Assembly (NCBI RefSeq): GCF_004366795.1
Contig: NZ_SORF01000008.1
Span: 79,992 to 143,991 of the forward strand
Direction of reading: 5' to 3'
Length of the DNA: 64,000 nt
From: Alicyclobacillus sacchari
Lineage (GTDB): Bacteria > Bacillota > Bacilli > Alicyclobacillales > Alicyclobacillaceae
Shown here piece by piece: positions 24,996 through 34,179 of this stretch. The notes beneath the pieces were generated by a model. That model ran no database searches, was not told where the DNA came from, and saw only the letters and a program-made list of their open reading frames with translations. The first letter of the stretch is position 1. Each line of letters begins with the position of its first letter. Position numbers and translations under genes: made by a program.

Positions 24996-27404
24996 GTGCA
25001 CATCGTGCCTCAACACTACCATTTCCGCCTTGTGATACTCTCCTATATCGTCGCATCGTTGGCATCATATGCGGCCCTGGATTTGGGGCGGCGCGTCGTC
25101 GAAACGCGTGGCTCAACACAGACATGGTGGATGATTTCGGGCGGAGCGGTGATGGGCATTGGCATCTGGTCGATGCACTTTATTGCCATGCTTGCGCTCG
25201 TTTTGCCCGTCGCCATGACATACAATTGGGCCATTGTCGCGCTCTCACTTGCATTTGCCATGCTTGGGCCCATCATCGCGCTGTTTGTGGTGGCCCGCCT
25301 GCATCGGTTACGCTTCAAATTTGGCTTCGGTGCGATATTTATGGGCGCAGGTATCGTCGGCATGCACTATACAGGAATGGCGGCGATGCGGCTGACGGGA
25401 TCGTTCTCGTACCGACCGGCGCTGTTCGCGCTGTCATGCGTCATTGCCGTTGGCGCGTCGTTTGTCGCGCTGACACTGGCATTCGCATTCGCACGAGCGG
25501 ACGGCTGGCGCGCCTATGCCATCAAAGTGATATGCGCCCTCGTGATGGGCGTCGCCGTCGCAGGAATGCACTACACAGGTATGTGGGCAACGATCTTCCG
25601 CGTCCCGCAGGTCATGCCACACATGAACATGTCTACACATGGACCGCTCGCCATCGTCGTCGGGATATTTGGCGTCATGGTGCTGTTGCTGGCCATTGCA
25701 ACAAGTGTGTTGGACCGCCGTCTAGAAGCCGACCGGATCCGTATCCAGTCTGCCGACGAACGCTTCCGCTCACTGTATATGCACCACTCGGATGCCATCT
25801 TTACGTTTGACACCAAGGGCAACTGCCTGGACATGAATCCGCAAGCTCGGCGCTTGATTGGCGCACTTGCCGCCAGTGTGGACGCACAAGCGATGTTGAG
25901 CATGATCGAAGAAGGCGACCGCACAGAGGTGGTTGGCGATTACCACCGAGCGACAAAGGGCGAAACAACACATTCAGAGTTCTCCTTGCACGGACCAAAC
26001 GAGCAGACGTTAGTCGTCAGCGCCATTCAAATTCCCATCCTTGTCGATGCCGAGGTAACTGGCGTATTCGTGATCGCCCGCGACGTCACGCGCGAACGCG
26101 CCGTTGCGGACCAAATTAATCATATGGCATTTCACGACGCCCTCACGCAACTCCCCAACCGCCGCTTGTTCGAAGTGCAGGTCGACAGATTCATTGCGAC
26201 AGCCGACGGGAATGCGGAAATGCACATTCTATTTGTCGATCTCGATCGTTTTAAATCGGTCAACGACACGCTGGGACACGAGTTTGGCGACAAACTGTTG
26301 CAACACGTCGCATGGCTGATTCAGGAGATCGTCGGCAATCCGGGGTTTGTCGCCCGCATGGGCGGCGACGAGTTTACCATCACCCTGTTTAACCAGCCGC
26401 TGCAGGCGGCAGTTGCCATTGCGGATGCTTTGATAGAGCGCCTGCACCGTCCACTTTTAATTGACGATCGCTCCATTTACATGACGGCAAGCCTCGGCCT
26501 CGCCAGTTATCCACAGCACGGATGCACGCGCGACATGCTTTTACGCCATGCAGATTTGGCGATGTATGCAGCCAAATCTTCAGGGCGCGGCACGTATCAT
26601 GTATTTGAAGAGGCCACGGCCGCGACAGCCATGGCGCGACTGGAACTTGAGCAAGAACTGCGCGAAGCGGCAGAGAACGGCTTATTCCAACTGGTTTACC
26701 AACCAAAGGTGAGCGTTTCCTCGGGAGAAACGGTGGGTGTCGAAGCCTTGATTCGCTGGACGAGACGGTCTGGTGAACAAGTATCGCCCGCCGAATTTAT
26801 CCCGATCGCGGAGGAAACCGGTCTCATCGTGCCTATCGGAGAATGGTGCTTGCGCACCGCCGCACGACAGGCAAAAGGCTGGCTGGAAGCTGGCACGCCG
26901 CGGAAAATCGCTGTCAATCTCTCGCCGCACCAAGTCATGAACGAGCGTTTCCTTGGCATCATCAGCGGAATTCTCGAGGAGACGGACCTACCGCCGCAGT
27001 ATCTCGAAGTTGAAATTACAGAAAGTGCGATGATGGATGCCGAGATCGCCAACCGTTTTCTGAGTGGCTGCCGGGCGCTTGGCATCGAGGTTTCGCTCGA
27101 CGATTTTGGCACAGGCTACAGTTCGCTGAGCAGGTTGACGAAATTGCCGCTCAATCTCGTCAAAATCGATCGCTCGTTTACACAACACGTCTCCACGCAG
27201 GAGAAGGCGCGTGCACTGGTCCGCAGCATCATCGATATTGCCCACAACTTGGGCATGCGTTGCCTCGCAGAAGGCGTAGAGACGCAAGAACAGCTAGCCG
27301 TCATCCAATCTCTCGGTTGCGACGAGGCCCAAGGTTTTTTGTTTTCACATCCGGTTCCTCCCGATGCGCTGGGCCAGATCCCCGCGCCGTCGATAAATCT
27401 ATAG
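24996..27404 (+). CDS. MHYT-PAS-GGDEF-EAL cyclic-di-GMP signalling protein
   Basis: An 802-residue membrane protein. Residues about 1-240 form a seven-helix MHYT sensor with WSMHFIAM, GMHYTGMAAM and GMHYTGMWA motifs, thought to bind copper and sense gases. A PAS domain follows (about 255-370), then GGDEF (about 380-535) with intact RMGGDEFTI, and EAL (about 550-795) with EALIRW, NLSPHQV, EITESAMM, DDFGTGYSS, KIDRSF and AEGVET all intact. Both synthesis and breakdown of c-di-GMP are therefore possible. No RxxD inhibitory site precedes GGDEF. The GTG start follows AAGGGATGA. Confidence 0.92.
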   Translation: MHIVPQHYHFRLVILSYIVASLASYAALDLGRRVVETRGSTQTWWMISGGAVMGIGIWSMHFIAMLALVLPVAMTYNWAIVALSLAFAMLGPIIALFVVARLHRLRFKFGFGAIFMGAGIVGMHYTGMAAMRLTGSFSYRPALFALSCVIAVGASFVALTLAFAFARADGWRAYAIKVICALVMGVAVAGMHYTGMWATIFRVPQVMPHMNMSTHGPLAIVVGIFGVMVLLLAIATSVLDRRLEADRIRIQSADERFRSLYMHHSDAIFTFDTKGNCLDMNPQARRLIGALAASVDAQAMLSMIEEGDRTEVVGDYHRATKGETTHSEFSLHGPNEQTLVVSAIQIPILVDAEVTGVFVIARDVTRERAVADQINHMAFHDALTQLPNRRLFEVQVDRFIATADGNAEMHILFVDLDRFKSVNDTLGHEFGDKLLQHVAWLIQEIVGNPGFVARMGGDEFTITLFNQPLQAAVAIADALIERLHRPLLIDDRSIYMTASLGLASYPQHGCTRDMLLRHADLAMYAAKSSGRGTYHVFEEATAATAMARLELEQELREAAENGLFQLVYQPKVSVSSGETVGVEALIRWTRRSGEQVSPAEFIPIAEETGLIVPIGEWCLRTAARQAKGWLEAGTPRKIAVNLSPHQVMNERFLGIISGILEETDLPPQYLEVEITESAMMDAEIANRFLSGCRALGIEVSLDDFGTGYSSLSRLTKLPLNLVKIDRSFTQHVSTQEKARALVRSIIDIAHNLGMRCLAEGVETQEQLAVIQSLGCDEAQGFLFSHPVPPDALGQIPAPSINL

Positions 27405-27418
27405 AACGAGGTGTTTTC

Positions 27419-28438
27419 ATGGAACAAGCGAATTATCGGGTCATCGTCGCAGGGTGTGGTGGCATGGCTAACACGTGGGTGGAAGATTTGCTCAAACGGC
27501 CCTACGTGCACATTGTCGCCCTGGTTGATGTCAGGCGCGAAAACGGCGAAGCCATGGCGGCTCGTCATGGCCTTGCCGTTCCCATATTCGAGCGGATCGA
27601 AGACGCCTTAGCCGCCGTCAACGCAAATCTCGTGATTGACGTCACCATTCCGGAAAGCCATCGTGCCATCGTGACCACAGCCCTGCGCGCCGGGTGCGAT
27701 GTCTTAGGTGAAAAGCCAATTGGCGCGACACCTGAAGACAGTCGTGCCATTCTCGATGCCATGCACGAAACTGGACGGCGCTATGCAGTCATGCAAAATC
27801 GGCGCTACCATCGCCAGATCCGCTCGCTGCAAGCGGCCCTGCAACGCGGTATCATTGGGGATGTCACGGCGGTGTACGCAGACTTTTTCATCGGTGCCCA
27901 TTTTGGTGGGTTTCGCGACACCATGGATCACCCACTATTACTCGATATGGCCATCCATACGTTTGATCAAGCTCGCTTTTTATTGGGAGCCAAGCCAGTT
28001 TCCGTGTATTGCCACGAGTCGAATCCAAAAGGCTCTTGGTACCAAGGGGCGGCAAGTGCCATTTGTATCTTCGAAATGAGCGACGGCTCCGTCTTCAACT
28101 ACCGAGGCAGTTGGTGCGCCGAGGGATGGAACACATCATGGGAGGCGGCATGGCGGGTCGTTGGCAGCCGTGGCACCGCCTTGTGGGACGGCAATCACAA
28201 TCCACGTGCGCAGATCGTTGAGGAAGCGGCTGAAGGATTCATCCGGCCTTGCACTGAGTTAGAAATTCCAATTACATGGCAAGGTCGTGAAGGTCACGCT
28301 GGTTGCTTGGATGAGATGTTTCAAGCGCTTGCCGAGCACCGGCTGGCCGAGACGGATGCAACTGATAACATTCATAGTTTGAACATGGTGTTTGGCGCCA
28401 TTGAGAGCGCCCGCACAGGACAAAAGGTCACCTGGTAG
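27419..28438 (+). CDS. Gfo/Idh/MocA-family dehydrogenase
   Basis: A 339-residue NAD(P)-dependent oxidoreductase. The Rossmann motif is VAGCGGMANTW, the EKP motif is DVLGEKPIGA, and the substrate domain includes DMAIHTFDQARFL, whose His and Asp are typical catalytic positions. It starts 14 bases after the c-di-GMP protein stop with its own GAGGTG site and ends in a terminator, so it may be transcribed from a promoter inside the upstream gene. Its neighbours point to sugar-acid or inositol breakdown. Substrate unknown. Confidence 0.88.
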   Translation: MEQANYRVIVAGCGGMANTWVEDLLKRPYVHIVALVDVRRENGEAMAARHGLAVPIFERIEDALAAVNANLVIDVTIPESHRAIVTTALRAGCDVLGEKPIGATPEDSRAILDAMHETGRRYAVMQNRRYHRQIRSLQAALQRGIIGDVTAVYADFFIGAHFGGFRDTMDHPLLLDMAIHTFDQARFLLGAKPVSVYCHESNPKGSWYQGAASAICIFEMSDGSVFNYRGSWCAEGWNTSWEAAWRVVGSRGTALWDGNHNPRAQIVEEAAEGFIRPCTELEIPITWQGREGHAGCLDEMFQALAEHRLAETDATDNIHSLNMVFGAIESARTGQKVTW

Positions 28439-28460
28439 AACTGCGCGTTCATAACATTGT

Positions 28461-28492
28461 GGCTGCCTTCCAACATGGAACGGCAGCCTTTT
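28461..28492 (+). terminator. Intrinsic terminator after the dehydrogenase
   Basis: GGCTGCC and GGCAGCC, with an inner TCCA/TGGA pairing, followed by TTTT. It separates the dehydrogenase from the dehydratase operon. Confidence 0.75.
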
Positions 28493-28504
28493 GCGTATAC
28501 ATTT

Positions 28505-28518
28505 TGAAACCGCTTGCA
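28505..28518. promoter_or_regulatory. cre/LacI operator ahead of the sugar-acid operon
   Basis: TGAAACCGCTTGCA matches 13 of 14 cre positions. It sits between the terminator and the dehydratase gene, where it could repress the whole operon at 28607-32482. Confidence 0.6.
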
Positions 28519-28606
28519 GGAATCTGGACAAGGAACACGAAACAATTTGAATGGACAGACGAAATCGGTTGCGCTTCTGATGCCGACCGCAGGAAGGAGG
28601 AAACCT

Positions 28607-30016
28607 GTGCGACCAGGGGTGTCCCCTGGCTGTGCAGGGAACAACATGGCGACAGCTGAGACTTATGAAGAGACGCTCGCGCACGTCAACACGCACTCCA
28701 GCCCGTCAGAGTTAAAAATCACCGACATTCGTTTCGCTGACATCATCGGGGCGCCGATGCACTGCAGCCTGATGAAGATTTACACGAACCAAGGACTTGT
28801 CGGGTATGGCGAGGTTCGCGACGGAGCGAGCAAGACCTACGCACTCATGTTGAAAAGCCGACTGCTCGGCGAGAATCCCTGCAATATCGACAAGCTGTTT
28901 CGCCGTATCAAGCAATTTGGCGGGCACGCCAGGCAAGGCGGCGGTGTTTGTGGCATCGAGATCGCCCTTTGGGATCTTGCCGGAAAGGCTTACGGCGTTC
29001 CCGTATATCAAATGCTCGGAGGTAAATTCCGAGACAGCATCCGGATGTACTGCGACACCGACGTACACGGCAAACACGATGGCACGGCAATGGGCAATGC
29101 GTTGTTGAAACGTATGGAAATGGGATTCACATTTCTGAAAATGGATCTCGGCATTGGGTTGCTCCTGGACGAACCTGGTGCGCTGAGCGCCCCTCTGGGA
29201 TTTCTCGATGCAATGAAACGCCTGACCCGCCCTTCGGTGCCGCCACGGGACGAATGGGAACGGCGTGAGCGCCGCAACCGTGCATACGACCTCATGAATA
29301 TCGCCCACCCCTTCACCCATATCCACGTCACGGAAAAAGGGCTCGACATCCTCGAGCAGTATGTTGCCGACGTTCGCGCGGTCATTGGCTACGAAGTACC
29401 TCTCGCGATTGACCATTTCGGCCATATCGGCGTCGACGACTGCATAAAACTCGCGCGGCGCCTCGACAAGTATAACTTGGCGTGGCTGGAAGACATGGTT
29501 CCGTGGCAACTGACGGACCAGTACGTCAAACTGTCGCGCGCAAGCACCATTCCCATCTGTACAGGTGAAGATATCTACCTGAAAGAAAACTTTCGGCCGC
29601 TGTTGGAGTCCGGCGGCGTATCCGTCATTCATCCGGATGTCCTGACGTCGGGCGGCATTCTTGAGAACAAGAAAATCGGCGACATGGCGGAGGAATATGG
29701 CGTTTCGATGGCTGTACACATGGCGGAAAGCCCCATCGCCTGTATGGCGGCGGTACACAGCGCAGCGGCGACCAACAACTTCATTGCGCTCGAATATCAT
29801 TCGGTCGACGTTCCCTGGTGGGACGATCTCATTGAAGGCTTGCCGAAGCCCATTGTCGATCACGGCTTTATCCGCATCCCCGACAGACCTGGACTTGGCA
29901 TTGAAGCGCTCAACGATGACGTCATCCGCGCTCACCTGCATCCGGACATCCCGGGCCTTTGGGAACCGACAGACGCCTGGGATGACGAATGGTCCCACGA
30001 CAGGCTCTGGAGTTAG
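28607..30016 (+). CDS. Enolase-superfamily sugar-acid dehydratase
   Basis: A 469-residue member of the mandelate racemase/muconate lactonizing branch. The N-terminal capping domain covers about residues 30-150. The barrel shows FLKMDLGIG (Lys), AIDHFGH (Asp ligand), WLEDMVPW (Glu ligand), CTGEDIYL (Glu ligand) and MAVHMAESP (His). An insertion at about 200-245 rich in Arg, Glu and Pro is unusual in length. Members dehydrate or epimerise sugar acids such as galactonate or mannonate. The GTG at 28607 follows AGGAAGGAGG; ATG at 28646 is an alternative. Confidence 0.85.
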   Translation: MRPGVSPGCAGNNMATAETYEETLAHVNTHSSPSELKITDIRFADIIGAPMHCSLMKIYTNQGLVGYGEVRDGASKTYALMLKSRLLGENPCNIDKLFRRIKQFGGHARQGGGVCGIEIALWDLAGKAYGVPVYQMLGGKFRDSIRMYCDTDVHGKHDGTAMGNALLKRMEMGFTFLKMDLGIGLLLDEPGALSAPLGFLDAMKRLTRPSVPPRDEWERRERRNRAYDLMNIAHPFTHIHVTEKGLDILEQYVADVRAVIGYEVPLAIDHFGHIGVDDCIKLARRLDKYNLAWLEDMVPWQLTDQYVKLSRASTIPICTGEDIYLKENFRPLLESGGVSVIHPDVLTSGGILENKKIGDMAEEYGVSMAVHMAESPIACMAAVHSAAATNNFIALEYHSVDVPWWDDLIEGLPKPIVDHGFIRIPDRPGLGIEALNDDVIRAHLHPDIPGLWEPTDAWDDEWSHDRLWS

Positions 30017-30044
30017 TGAGATGCCCTGGTGAGGAGGAATGCCA

Positions 30045-30824
30045 ATGCCCAACCGACGCGTTGCGCTGGTTTCAGACGCAAGCCACCCATTTGGCGTGGC
30101 AACGGCTAAACGTTTGGCTCACGACGGGATGACCGTCGTACTCAATGGCCCGCCAGGGCCTCGTGAGCAAGCGGTGGCCGCACTTGCACTGGTCTTGCAA
30201 GCGGAGGGCCATGATGCCTTGGTCACCGTTAACGACATGAAGGATACTGCCGCCGTCACATCGCTGTGCGACGACATTGTCACAAAGTACGGAAGGATCG
30301 ATCTGCACGTACACACGCACAACCGGATCGACCGTGGTGCTGTCGCCTCGATGCCACATGGCCTCGTCCGCGATTCGCTCCATTTCCACGCCAAGACGGC
30401 GTTTCTTTGCACACAAGTGATAGGACAGCGCATGGCAGCACAAGGAGAAGGCTGTATCGTCTACGTGGGATCCATCCACGGGGACAAACCGACAGGGTCT
30501 GCCTTTTCCTACGCGCTAGCGCAGGGCGCCCTGCAAATGTTGTGCAAAGAAGCCGCGCTCGAATTGGGCCGCTCCGGCGTGCGCGTGAATCTGATCGCAA
30601 TGGGGCCAGTCGAGGGTGACGACATGCGCTTCCAGAGTGACATCTCGGACATCTACTTGGATTATCAGTACAAAGTTCCCTCGGCGACACTAGGAACGGC
30701 GGAAGATGTGGCGGAAGCCGTCGCCTGGGCGACAAGCGATGGCGCTAGGTACTTGAACGGAGCCATCATCCGGCTGGATGGTGGTTTTGCCCTGCACTAT
30801 ATGGACCACAAAATGAAGCGGTGA
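30045..30824 (+). CDS. SDR-fold protein with degraded catalytic and cofactor motifs
   Basis: A 259-residue short-chain dehydrogenase/reductase by overall pattern, but key positions are altered. The cofactor motif TGxxxGIG reads SDASHPFG; the NNAG motif reads HTHNR; the active-site pair YxxxK reads YALAQ, so the catalytic Lys is Gln, while the Ser (YVGSIHG) and Tyr remain at normal spacing. It is probably not a normal dehydrogenase; a structural or regulatory partner of the intact SDR next door is possible. ATG at 30045 has GAGGAGG at ideal spacing; 30039 is too close. Confidence 0.85.
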   Translation: MPNRRVALVSDASHPFGVATAKRLAHDGMTVVLNGPPGPREQAVAALALVLQAEGHDALVTVNDMKDTAAVTSLCDDIVTKYGRIDLHVHTHNRIDRGAVASMPHGLVRDSLHFHAKTAFLCTQVIGQRMAAQGEGCIVYVGSIHGDKPTGSAFSYALAQGALQMLCKEAALELGRSGVRVNLIAMGPVEGDDMRFQSDISDIYLDYQYKVPSATLGTAEDVAEAVAWATSDGARYLNGAIIRLDGGFALHYMDHKMKR

Positions 30825-30834
30825 GGTGAGCGAT

Positions 30835-31611
30835 TTGAGCCTGCGAGGAAAGGTGGCCCTGGTCACCGGTGCCGGGACAGGCATTGGTCGCGGTGTCTCG
30901 ATTGAACTGGCGCGCCAGGGTGCACTCGTGGCCATCAACCATTTCGATCGCGCCGAAGACGCGCATACGACGCTGAAGATGGTTCACGAGGCCAACTCAG
31001 ATGGCTTGATTGTCCAAGCAGACGTGGCAGAGCCCGATCAGGTCAAGGCGATGGTCGAGCAGGTTGGGGAGCGATACGGCCGTATCGACATTCTGGTCAA
31101 CAATGCAGCCACCCAGCCCAATCTCGGCCTCATGGACTACGACGACGCGTCGTATGATCGCGTCATTTCGGTCAACTTGCTTGGCTATCTGAACTGCATT
31201 CAGGCTGTGGTGCCTGTCATGAAGGCCCAGAAACAAGGCAGAATCGTCTGCATGTCGTCGGTTCACGCGAAGCGTCCAACCGATTTCGATGCGGTCTACG
31301 CCATGAGCAAAGGTGGAATCAAGATGCTGGTGCGCGAAAGCGCAATCGAACTGGCGCAGTATGGAATCACGGTAAACATGATTGAGCCGGGTGCTGTGCA
31401 GGTTGGGCGCAAAAGCGGAAACCCCCGCCCCATCGTACCACCAGATCAGGTGACGGCAGAAAGTCGGCGCCGGGGTGCGCGCAAGTTCCCCTTAGGGCGC
31501 ATCGGCATACCGAGTGACATCGGCCATATCGTCTGTTTTCTCGCGTCCGACGAGGCGGAGTTTATCACTGGAGCGGCGATTCGCGCAGACGGTGGCAGCA
31601 TGCTGTTGTAG
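30835..31611 (+). CDS. SDR-family dehydrogenase (intact motifs)
   Basis: A 258-residue classical short-chain dehydrogenase. The cofactor motif is TGAGTGIGRG, followed by NNAAT, catalytic Ser in CMSSVHA, and YAMSK with both Tyr and Lys. The usual substrates are sugars, polyols or sugar acids, using NAD(P). The TTG at 30835 has GAGGTGA at good spacing; GTG at 30826 is the alternative. It begins about 10 bases after the degraded SDR and is followed by the RraA-like gene in the same operon. Confidence 0.88.
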   Translation: MSLRGKVALVTGAGTGIGRGVSIELARQGALVAINHFDRAEDAHTTLKMVHEANSDGLIVQADVAEPDQVKAMVEQVGERYGRIDILVNNAATQPNLGLMDYDDASYDRVISVNLLGYLNCIQAVVPVMKAQKQGRIVCMSSVHAKRPTDFDAVYAMSKGGIKMLVRESAIELAQYGITVNMIEPGAVQVGRKSGNPRPIVPPDQVTAESRRRGARKFPLGRIGIPSDIGHIVCFLASDEAEFITGAAIRADGGSMLL

Positions 31612-31639
31612 GGTTCACTTTCGAGAGGAGATGTACCTG

Positions 31640-32482
31640 ATGAAGTTCAACGATCGCGACGATATCATTCAACTCACCCCCCTCTGGCAGGGCGAGCGGT
31701 TTGACGACGGCCGGCCCCGCGTTCCGGACGACATCCTGCGCAGGATGGAACGGATCACAAACGAAGAGGCGTGGGCCGTCCTCGAGCGAAATGGCTATCG
31801 CTATCAGTTCGAGGGCAATCTGCGGATGGTCCACCCCAACAAAGTGCTGGTTGGCAGGGCGGTGACTGCCGTCATGGTCCCAAAGCGCCCCGACTTGCAC
31901 GATTATCTCCTGGAATACGGACAGAAAGTCGAAGGCCGCAAGGGTTTTTTTAACGTCTGGGTGATTGATACGCTCGTCGAAGACGATGTCATCGTTGTCG
32001 ACATGTTCGACAAAGTGGTGGAGGGCACATTTTCCGGGGGCAATCTCTCGACGACGATTGCGACGCGCACGAAGCGTGGACAGGTCATCTATGGCGGTAT
32101 TCGAGATTTGCAACAAATTCTCGAGATCGAAAACTTGCAGACCTACTACCGCGGAATTGATCCCACGCCTATTCGCGACGTGACCCTCGTCGGCATGAAT
32201 GTGCCTTGCCGTATCGGCGGGGCCATTTGTATGCCAGGCGACGTGGTGCTCGGTACACCGGCCGGTGTGACGTTCATTCCGCCGCACTTGGCTGAGGAGA
32301 TCTGCGTCAGTGCGGAGAAGACGCGGCTACGCGACATGTTTGGATTCGTTCGGATCCGCGAAGGCAAGTACAGCTCATCTGATATCGATGTCGCAGAGTG
32401 GGCGCCGGAAATCGAGGAGGACTTTCGGCGTTGGCGTGAAACGAACACACCTGACGATTTGCAACACCTCGTATGGGACTAG
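31640..32482 (+). CDS. RraA-family protein (aldolase/decarboxylase-like)
   Basis: A 280-residue protein of the RraA fold. Diagnostic parts are GGIRDLQQI, the Arg-Asp pair typical of the class II HMG/CHA aldolase and oxaloacetate decarboxylase relatives, and MPGDVVLGTPAGVTFIPP. It is longer than stand-alone RraA (about 160 residues), with an N-terminal extension and an acidic tail. In catabolic operons such proteins cleave or decarboxylate keto-acids, which fits its place after a dehydratase and two SDRs. ATG at 31640 follows GAGAGGAG. A terminator follows. Confidence 0.82.
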   Translation: MKFNDRDDIIQLTPLWQGERFDDGRPRVPDDILRRMERITNEEAWAVLERNGYRYQFEGNLRMVHPNKVLVGRAVTAVMVPKRPDLHDYLLEYGQKVEGRKGFFNVWVIDTLVEDDVIVVDMFDKVVEGTFSGGNLSTTIATRTKRGQVIYGGIRDLQQILEIENLQTYYRGIDPTPIRDVTLVGMNVPCRIGGAICMPGDVVLGTPAGVTFIPPHLAEEICVSAEKTRLRDMFGFVRIREGKYSSSDIDVAEWAPEIEEDFRRWRETNTPDDLQHLVWD

Positions 32483-32528
32483 CACCGCGTGTAAGGACGG
32501 ACTCCGATAAACAGCATTTCATGTGCAA

Positions 32529-32554
32529 ACACCCCGTTTAAAGAGACGGGGTGT
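32529..32554. terminator. Intrinsic terminator of the sugar-acid operon
   Basis: ACACCCCGT and ACGGGGTGT form a perfect 9-bp stem with an 8-base loop, between the convergent RraA-like and MFS genes. Confidence 0.75.
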
Positions 32555-32593
32555 CAGTCTTTGGCTAGATACTGGATACGTGTATGGCGGTTA

Positions 32594-33856
32594 TCACACA
32601 CTCATTGGTTGACTTGTATCCCGGGCGGATCGAAGGCGAATCGGCGCTGTCTCTTTGAGCGTGAAGGCGATGAATCCGCTTACCGCAGCTCCAGCCGCAG
32701 CAATCCAAAGCGGCGCCTGCAACCCATAGTGATCTGCCGCGACACCCGCAATCGACGGGATGGCGGTGCCGCCAATCAGCTCCCCGACCATTTGCACAAG
32801 GCCGACAGCCGTGCCGACGTACTTTGGCGAGAGGGACTCACCTGGGACGACAACCATAAATAACGGGAAACATGCTTGCCCGGCGCATGTTAGGAAACCA
32901 ATGATGGACATCACAAGCACGCTGCCATGAATCAGGGCAAGACAAACAGGTGAGAGAACGGCGACAAACGAGAATAGAACAAGCGTCGGCTTGCGGCCCC
33001 ACTTGTCAGAGATATAAGGCCCCATGAACCCCCAGAAGAATGTGCCCAAACCCATGGCAGCGGTGATGATGCCCATCTCGGGACCGGTATACTTGTCATA
33101 TTCAACCAAGAATGTCGGGGCAAACGTCGTAAAGGCGAACAACCAGGTCATCATCAAGGCGGCGATTGCCATTGTAATCCAGATGTTGCGTGTGCGGAAA
33201 ATCACCGGATAGTCTTCGCGGCGCAGTCGGTGCTCGTGCTTCGCAAGTTGCTCTTTCGACATGCGCTTATTGGGATCTTTCATCCAGAATAAAAGGATGA
33301 AGAACATGATGAGCCCTGGAATGCCTGCGATGTAGAAACCGGCATGCCACGAATACTTGGTGGCGACGTATGTCAGGACAAGTGGGCCGATCGTCGAGCC
33401 AATAAGACCTAATGAGCTTTGCACAAATCCCATGTTAAAGCCGCGGCGTTGTTCCGAGGAATCTGCAATCACGGACGCTTGTGCAATGGGTAGCACCGGA
33501 CCTTCGGAAACACCCATTAAAGCGCGGATTGACAGCATCGCACCAAAACTTTTCGCAATGCCGGACAAGAACGAGAACAGCGAAAACGCGAGCGTGATTG
33601 GCAATAATACATGTTTACGAGAGCCGATAAAGTCGGAAATGGTACCGAACACAAAACCTGAAAGCGACCAACAGATGGCGAGCACTGATACGATGAGCCC
33701 CAACTCTGCATTGTTAAACTTCAAATCCGGTCCAAGGAATGGAAACAAATAGACAACACTGAGTCGTTCCATGAAGACAAAACCGAATGTAAAAAACATC
33801 ATAAGGACGACGCCATTTTCGTACCGGAAAAATGATTTTTTCGATCCATCCTCCAC
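32594..33856 (-). CDS. MFS transporter, anion/sugar-acid symporter-like
   Basis: A 420-residue, 12-helix major facilitator. It has FMERLSVVYLFPFLGPDL in helix 1, the motif A region GTISDFIGSRKHVLLP and RALMGVSEGPVLPIAQ in helix 4, the style of the anion:cation symporter family, which imports hexuronates, galactonate and similar acids. Convergent with the catabolic operon and carrying the same operator type upstream, it is the likely importer for that pathway (inferred). The GTG at 33856 follows AAAGGGTG. Confidence 0.83.
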   Translation of the reverse strand: MEDGSKKSFFRYENGVVLMMFFTFGFVFMERLSVVYLFPFLGPDLKFNNAELGLIVSVLAICWSLSGFVFGTISDFIGSRKHVLLPITLAFSLFSFLSGIAKSFGAMLSIRALMGVSEGPVLPIAQASVIADSSEQRRGFNMGFVQSSLGLIGSTIGPLVLTYVATKYSWHAGFYIAGIPGLIMFFILLFWMKDPNKRMSKEQLAKHEHRLRREDYPVIFRTRNIWITMAIAALMMTWLFAFTTFAPTFLVEYDKYTGPEMGIITAAMGLGTFFWGFMGPYISDKWGRKPTLVLFSFVAVLSPVCLALIHGSVLVMSIIGFLTCAGQACFPLFMVVVPGESLSPKYVGTAVGLVQMVGELIGGTAIPSIAGVAADHYGLQAPLWIAAAGAAVSGFIAFTLKETAPIRLRSARDTSQPMSV

Positions 33857-34179
33857 GTTAAACACCCTTTCCCTGCTAAATCGGTATACCCGAACCGGTA
33901 TCTGCAAGCGCTTTCAGCAACGTTTAGACTCGGCCTTTTGCCGGTACCGACCCCTCTCTATGAGATAGATATTGACGATGGAAGCACACACGAAGACTGA
34001 GATGATGTGCCATAACCATACGCCCCACCGAATTTGGGAAGCAACCCTGTTGTTCCTGTATGCGGAACTGTCAGACTTCATTTTCATACAATCTAGATAC
34101 AAGCCAACGGGGCTTCCACGGCACATTGAACTGGCATGGATAGCCCCGGTAACACCGATTTTCACTTGGATTTACCCTT
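33857..34179. other. Intergenic region with operator, no gene seen
   Basis: A 323-base stretch between the MFS start and the small membrane gene. It holds the operator-like box at 33903-33916 and presumably the MFS promoter. No convincing coding sequence or RNA was found in the rest; the open frames present lack ribosome sites and recognisable protein character. Confidence 0.6.
33903..33916. promoter_or_regulatory. cre/LacI operator upstream of the MFS importer
   Basis: TGCAAGCGCTTTCA matches 13 of 14 cre positions, 47 bases ahead of the MFS start. Together with the box at 28505-28518 it ties the importer to the catabolic operon. Confidence 0.6.

Noticed and set aside
28712..30052. Open frame of 446 codons on the minus strand
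   Set aside because: It is the complement of the enolase-superfamily gene, whose catalytic motifs are complete; no ribosome site or known domain.
33914..34165. 83-codon minus-strand open frame in the MFS upstream region
   Set aside because: No ribosome site or protein-like composition, and it overlaps the operator region.
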